Assembly (NCBI GenBank): GCA_021397835.1 | Contig: JAJFZO010000034.1 | Location: 4,466,501-4,530,500 of the forward strand | DNA length: 64,000 nucleotides | DNA from: Moringa oleifera | Lineage: Eukaryota; Streptophyta; Magnoliopsida; Brassicales; Moringaceae | Direction of reading: 5' to 3' | Shown: positions 61,744 to 64,000 of the stretch, one piece after another | Numbering within the stretch: the stretch's first letter is position 1 | Layout: every line of letters begins with the position of its first letter | Made by a program: the position numbers and the translations under genes | The notes under the pieces: model-generated | The model's input: only the letters and a program-made list of their open reading frames with translations | Databases searched by the model: none | Told to the model about the DNA's origin: nothing

Positions 61744-63906
61744 TCAAACATTTGTTGTTATTCTGTGCTGCGATGGTTCATCAGAGAAAAAAGCAGGTGC
61801 TTGATTTTTTACTTCAATCCAGCTGCATCCTGGTTGCTTTGCGGCTTCACTGTCTTTCATTGACACCCTCACCTTTTCCGCCTCACCCCACCTGCCTGCC
61901 TCAGCATGCATGTTTGACAAGAGCACATAATTTGAAGTTTCGTGAGGTTCAAGCTCCAGAAGCTTTCTGGCAGCAATCTTAGCGAGTTCTAGATTCTGGT
62001 GCAATCGGCAAGCTCCAAGCAATGCTCCCCATATTGCCGCATTTGCATTGATTTTCATTGTCTTGGCTATTTCAAAGGCTTCATCCAGCCTACCTACACG
62101 AGCTAGCATATCAACCACGCAAGCATAATGTTCAGCCAGAGGTTCTATAGCATACAACTCAGTCATTTGTTTAAACAACTTTAAGCCTTGATCAACAAGA
62201 CCAAAATGACTACAAGCAGACAAAACTCCGATGAAGGTAACCTGATCAGGAGCTACCCCTTCTAGTACCATTTGTTCAAAGAGTTCAAGTGCTTTTTCCC
62301 CATGCCCGTTTAAGGCATACCCAGAAATCAAAGAATTCCAAGAAATAACATCAACTTGATAGATACTTTTGAATATAAGCTCAGCATTTGGAACCCTTCC
62401 ACATTTAGCATACATGGCCATCAAAGCATTTACAACAAACAAATCATTCACATATCCACTCTTCAAAACAAGTTGGTGAAGTTGTTCCCCAATCCGAAGT
62501 GCTGCAAGATTGGCACACGCACTTAACACACATGCAAAAGTGGACTGGTCAAGTTTTCTCCCTTCTTGCCTCATCAAAACAAAACTTGTAAGTGCATCCA
62601 AGTATGAACCATTTTGAGTGAAACCTGTAATCAATGAATTCCAAGACACTGTGTTCCTCTCCGTCATCCGCTCAAAGATCTTAAGTGCTCTATTCATTTT
62701 TCCATTTTGAGCAAAACCAGCAATCATAGTGTTCCATGTAATTATGTCCTTATTCACCATCTGTTCGAACAGACTGAGAGCTTCATCCATTTTCCCATAC
62801 CGGGCATAGCCTGCAATCATGGTGTTCCAACAGACAACATCACGGATGTCCATCTGATTGAAAATTATTCTAGCTTCATCCATTCTTTTATTTTGTACAC
62901 ATCCGGAAATAATTGCTGTCTGAGCTGCAACATTCTTGTAAGGCATTTGATTAAGTAGATTCTTGGCTTCATCGAGCTTACCTACTCGGACATACCCATT
63001 AATCATTGAAGTCCACGAAACGCAATCCTTCTCTGGCATTTCCATAAATAGCTTTAAGGCCTCGTCAATTTGGCAGCTCTCAATGTAGGCTGCAATCATT
63101 GCATTCCAAGAAACCACATTTCTACTTGGCATCTGGTCAAAAACTCTTCTAGCCTCCACAATCTTTCCACGTCTTGCAAAACCACACAACATTGTAACCC
63201 AAGAAACAACATTGGCTTTTGGAATCTTTTGGAAGTATTGCCAAGCAGCACTCAGATCACCAACCTCAGCAAACCCACCAACCATTAAATTCCATGAAAC
63301 AACATCACGTTCTGCCATTCCAATGAAAAAGTCCAAGCCAAGACGCATTTCTCCATTTTGTGTGTACCCAGCAAGCATAGAATTCCATGAAACTATGTCC
63401 TTAACTGGCATTTCATCAAAAAATCTCTTAGCATCATCAAGCCTCCCTTTCTTTGCATAACCTACGATCATTGCGTTCCAACAAGCTGTATCTCGCTTAT
63501 CCGGAAGCAAATCAAATAGCATTCTTGCCTTCTCGAGTTTTCCATTGCGTGTATAACCAGTGATCATCAAAGTCCACGAAAAGAGGTCTCTCGTCGGCAT
63601 CTTATCAAATAATTCATGGGCTTCCTCAAACTTTTCATTGTGCAAATACCCAGCAATCATAGTATTCCAAGAAACCAAGTTTCTCATGGGCATTTTGTCA
63701 AACAAATCCCGTGCCTCACAGACTCTGCCATTCTTAGCATAAACAGAGATCATGGAGTTGTATGTGACAGTGTTTTTCCGGATCATTTGTGAGAAAACTT
63801 TAACAGCTTCCCCGACTCGACCTGATTTTCCCAACCGAGTAATTCTTATATTTTGGTTAAAGACACAGCTGCCTCGATCACCGAGTGATTTCAGTCCCGG
63901 TTTCAT
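61744..63906 (-). CDS. E-class pentatricopeptide repeat (PPR) protein, 720 aa
   Basis: This is an intronless frame of 720 codons with an ATG at 63904-63906. After a short N-terminus come about 19 PPR motifs. Roughly the first 13 are all 31-32 residues long (S type), each shaped like VVSWNxMIxGYxxxGxxxEA. They are followed by mixed P, L and S motifs of 35-36 residues, L2 and S2 motifs, and an E domain (AAIWGALLGACRLH, then NYVLLSNMHAEAGRW and GCSWIEV). The E+ part is short, ends at PSQHRITTNV, and there is no DYW domain. Proteins of this class bind organelle RNA base by base and usually specify C-to-U editing sites, relying on a DYW partner in trans. The target transcript cannot be deduced reliably here. 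The gene appears intact. Confidence 0.94.
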   Translation of the reverse strand: MKPGLKSLGDRGSCVFNQNIRITRLGKSGRVGEAVKVFSQMIRKNTVTYNSMISVYAKNGRVCEARDLFDKMPMRNLVSWNTMIAGYLHNEKFEEAHELFDKMPTRDLFSWTLMITGYTRNGKLEKARMLFDLLPDKRDTACWNAMIVGYAKKGRLDDAKRFFDEMPVKDIVSWNSMLAGYTQNGEMRLGLDFFIGMAERDVVSWNLMVGGFAEVGDLSAAWQYFQKIPKANVVSWVTMLCGFARRGKIVEARRVFDQMPSRNVVSWNAMIAAYIESCQIDEALKLFMEMPEKDCVSWTSMINGYVRVGKLDEAKNLLNQMPYKNVAAQTAIISGCVQNKRMDEARIIFNQMDIRDVVCWNTMIAGYARYGKMDEALSLFEQMVNKDIITWNTMIAGFAQNGKMNRALKIFERMTERNTVSWNSLITGFTQNGSYLDALTSFVLMRQEGRKLDQSTFACVLSACANLAALRIGEQLHQLVLKSGYVNDLFVVNALMAMYAKCGRVPNAELIFKSIYQVDVISWNSLISGYALNGHGEKALELFEQMVLEGVAPDQVTFIGVLSACSHFGLVDQGLKLFKQMTELYAIEPLAEHYACVVDMLARVGRLDEAFEIAKTMKINANAAIWGALLGACRLHQNLELAKIAARKLLELEPHETSNYVLLSNMHAEAGRWGEAEKVRVSMKDSEAAKQPGCSWIEVKNQAPAFFSDEPSQHRITTNV

Positions 63907-64000
63907 TGTCTCAAACTCTCCACATTAGGATATACAACACCCAAGCAAGCGACCTCCAATAATCAGAACAACACCTCTTCCACTTCCAAACGCAGGAGAA
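63907..64000 (-). other. PPR gene upstream sequence
   Basis: 94 bases of probable 5' UTR or promoter up to the window edge. Nothing specific is visible. Confidence 0.4.

Noticed and set aside
62700..63750. Several plus-strand frames of 60-83 codons
   Set aside because: They are antisense shadows of the repetitive PPR coding sequence.
1..64000. tRNA, rRNA, CRISPR and bacterial operon structure
   Set aside because: Looked for and not seen. The gene structures are eukaryotic throughout.

Overview
This window looks like nuclear DNA of a eudicot plant. It has spliced genes with GT-AG introns, very AT-rich intergenic DNA, and plant-specific families: PORR, E-class PPR, the carotenoid isomerase Z-ISO, a ROP-binding CRIB protein and an LRR receptor-like kinase. 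It also holds old LINE, hAT, PIF/Harbinger and copia remnants. I see no bacterial, viral or organellar gene set, no rRNA, no CRISPR array and no confident tRNA.

Layout from left to right. 1-9694 (+): the 3' part of a FAN1 structure-specific nuclease gene, with a 5'-truncated LINE in one intron bounded by an exact 8-bp target-site duplication. About 10.3-15.2 kb: AT-rich DNA made of old diverged repeats. 16545-22698 (+): a nine-exon WD40 protein gene with a 51-bp minisatellite in intron 5. 25571-28708 (+): an LRR receptor-like protein kinase whose HRD catalytic motif is degraded (pseudokinase, At3g28040 type). 30677-32137 (-): an intronless PORR-domain organelle RNA-binding protein. 34053-37053 (-): the four-exon 15-cis-zeta-carotene isomerase Z-ISO, with a 32-bp tandem duplication across its stop codon.

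From 37 to 49 kb is a transposon-rich gap. It holds a 4.3-kb hAT element with terminal inverted repeats and a dead BED-finger transposase, a 408-bp non-autonomous relative of that element, a PIF/Harbinger-like MITE with TTA duplications, and a decayed copia integrase. The only gene inside it is a small CRIB-motif ROP effector (43923-44658, +). 49861-60098 (+) is an eleven-exon ERV41/ERGIC-type cargo receptor of the early secretory pathway. Its introns carry a second LINE fragment, a small inverted-repeat element, and a tandem segmental duplication that includes decayed copies of the start of exon 5. 61744-63906 (-) is an intronless E-class PPR protein.

The genes act in separate places: FAN1 in nuclear DNA crosslink repair, PORR and PPR in organelle RNA processing, Z-ISO in plastid carotenoid synthesis, the LRR protein and RIC in surface and ROP signalling, and the ERV41-like protein in ER-Golgi transport. 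Nothing in the order suggests a functional cluster. I did not find a convincing new multi-gene system. The most unusual structures are the duplicated exon-5 region in the ERV41-like gene and the hAT element with its nearby deletion derivative. Exon coordinates come from reading splice sites and frame by eye and have not been checked against transcripts.
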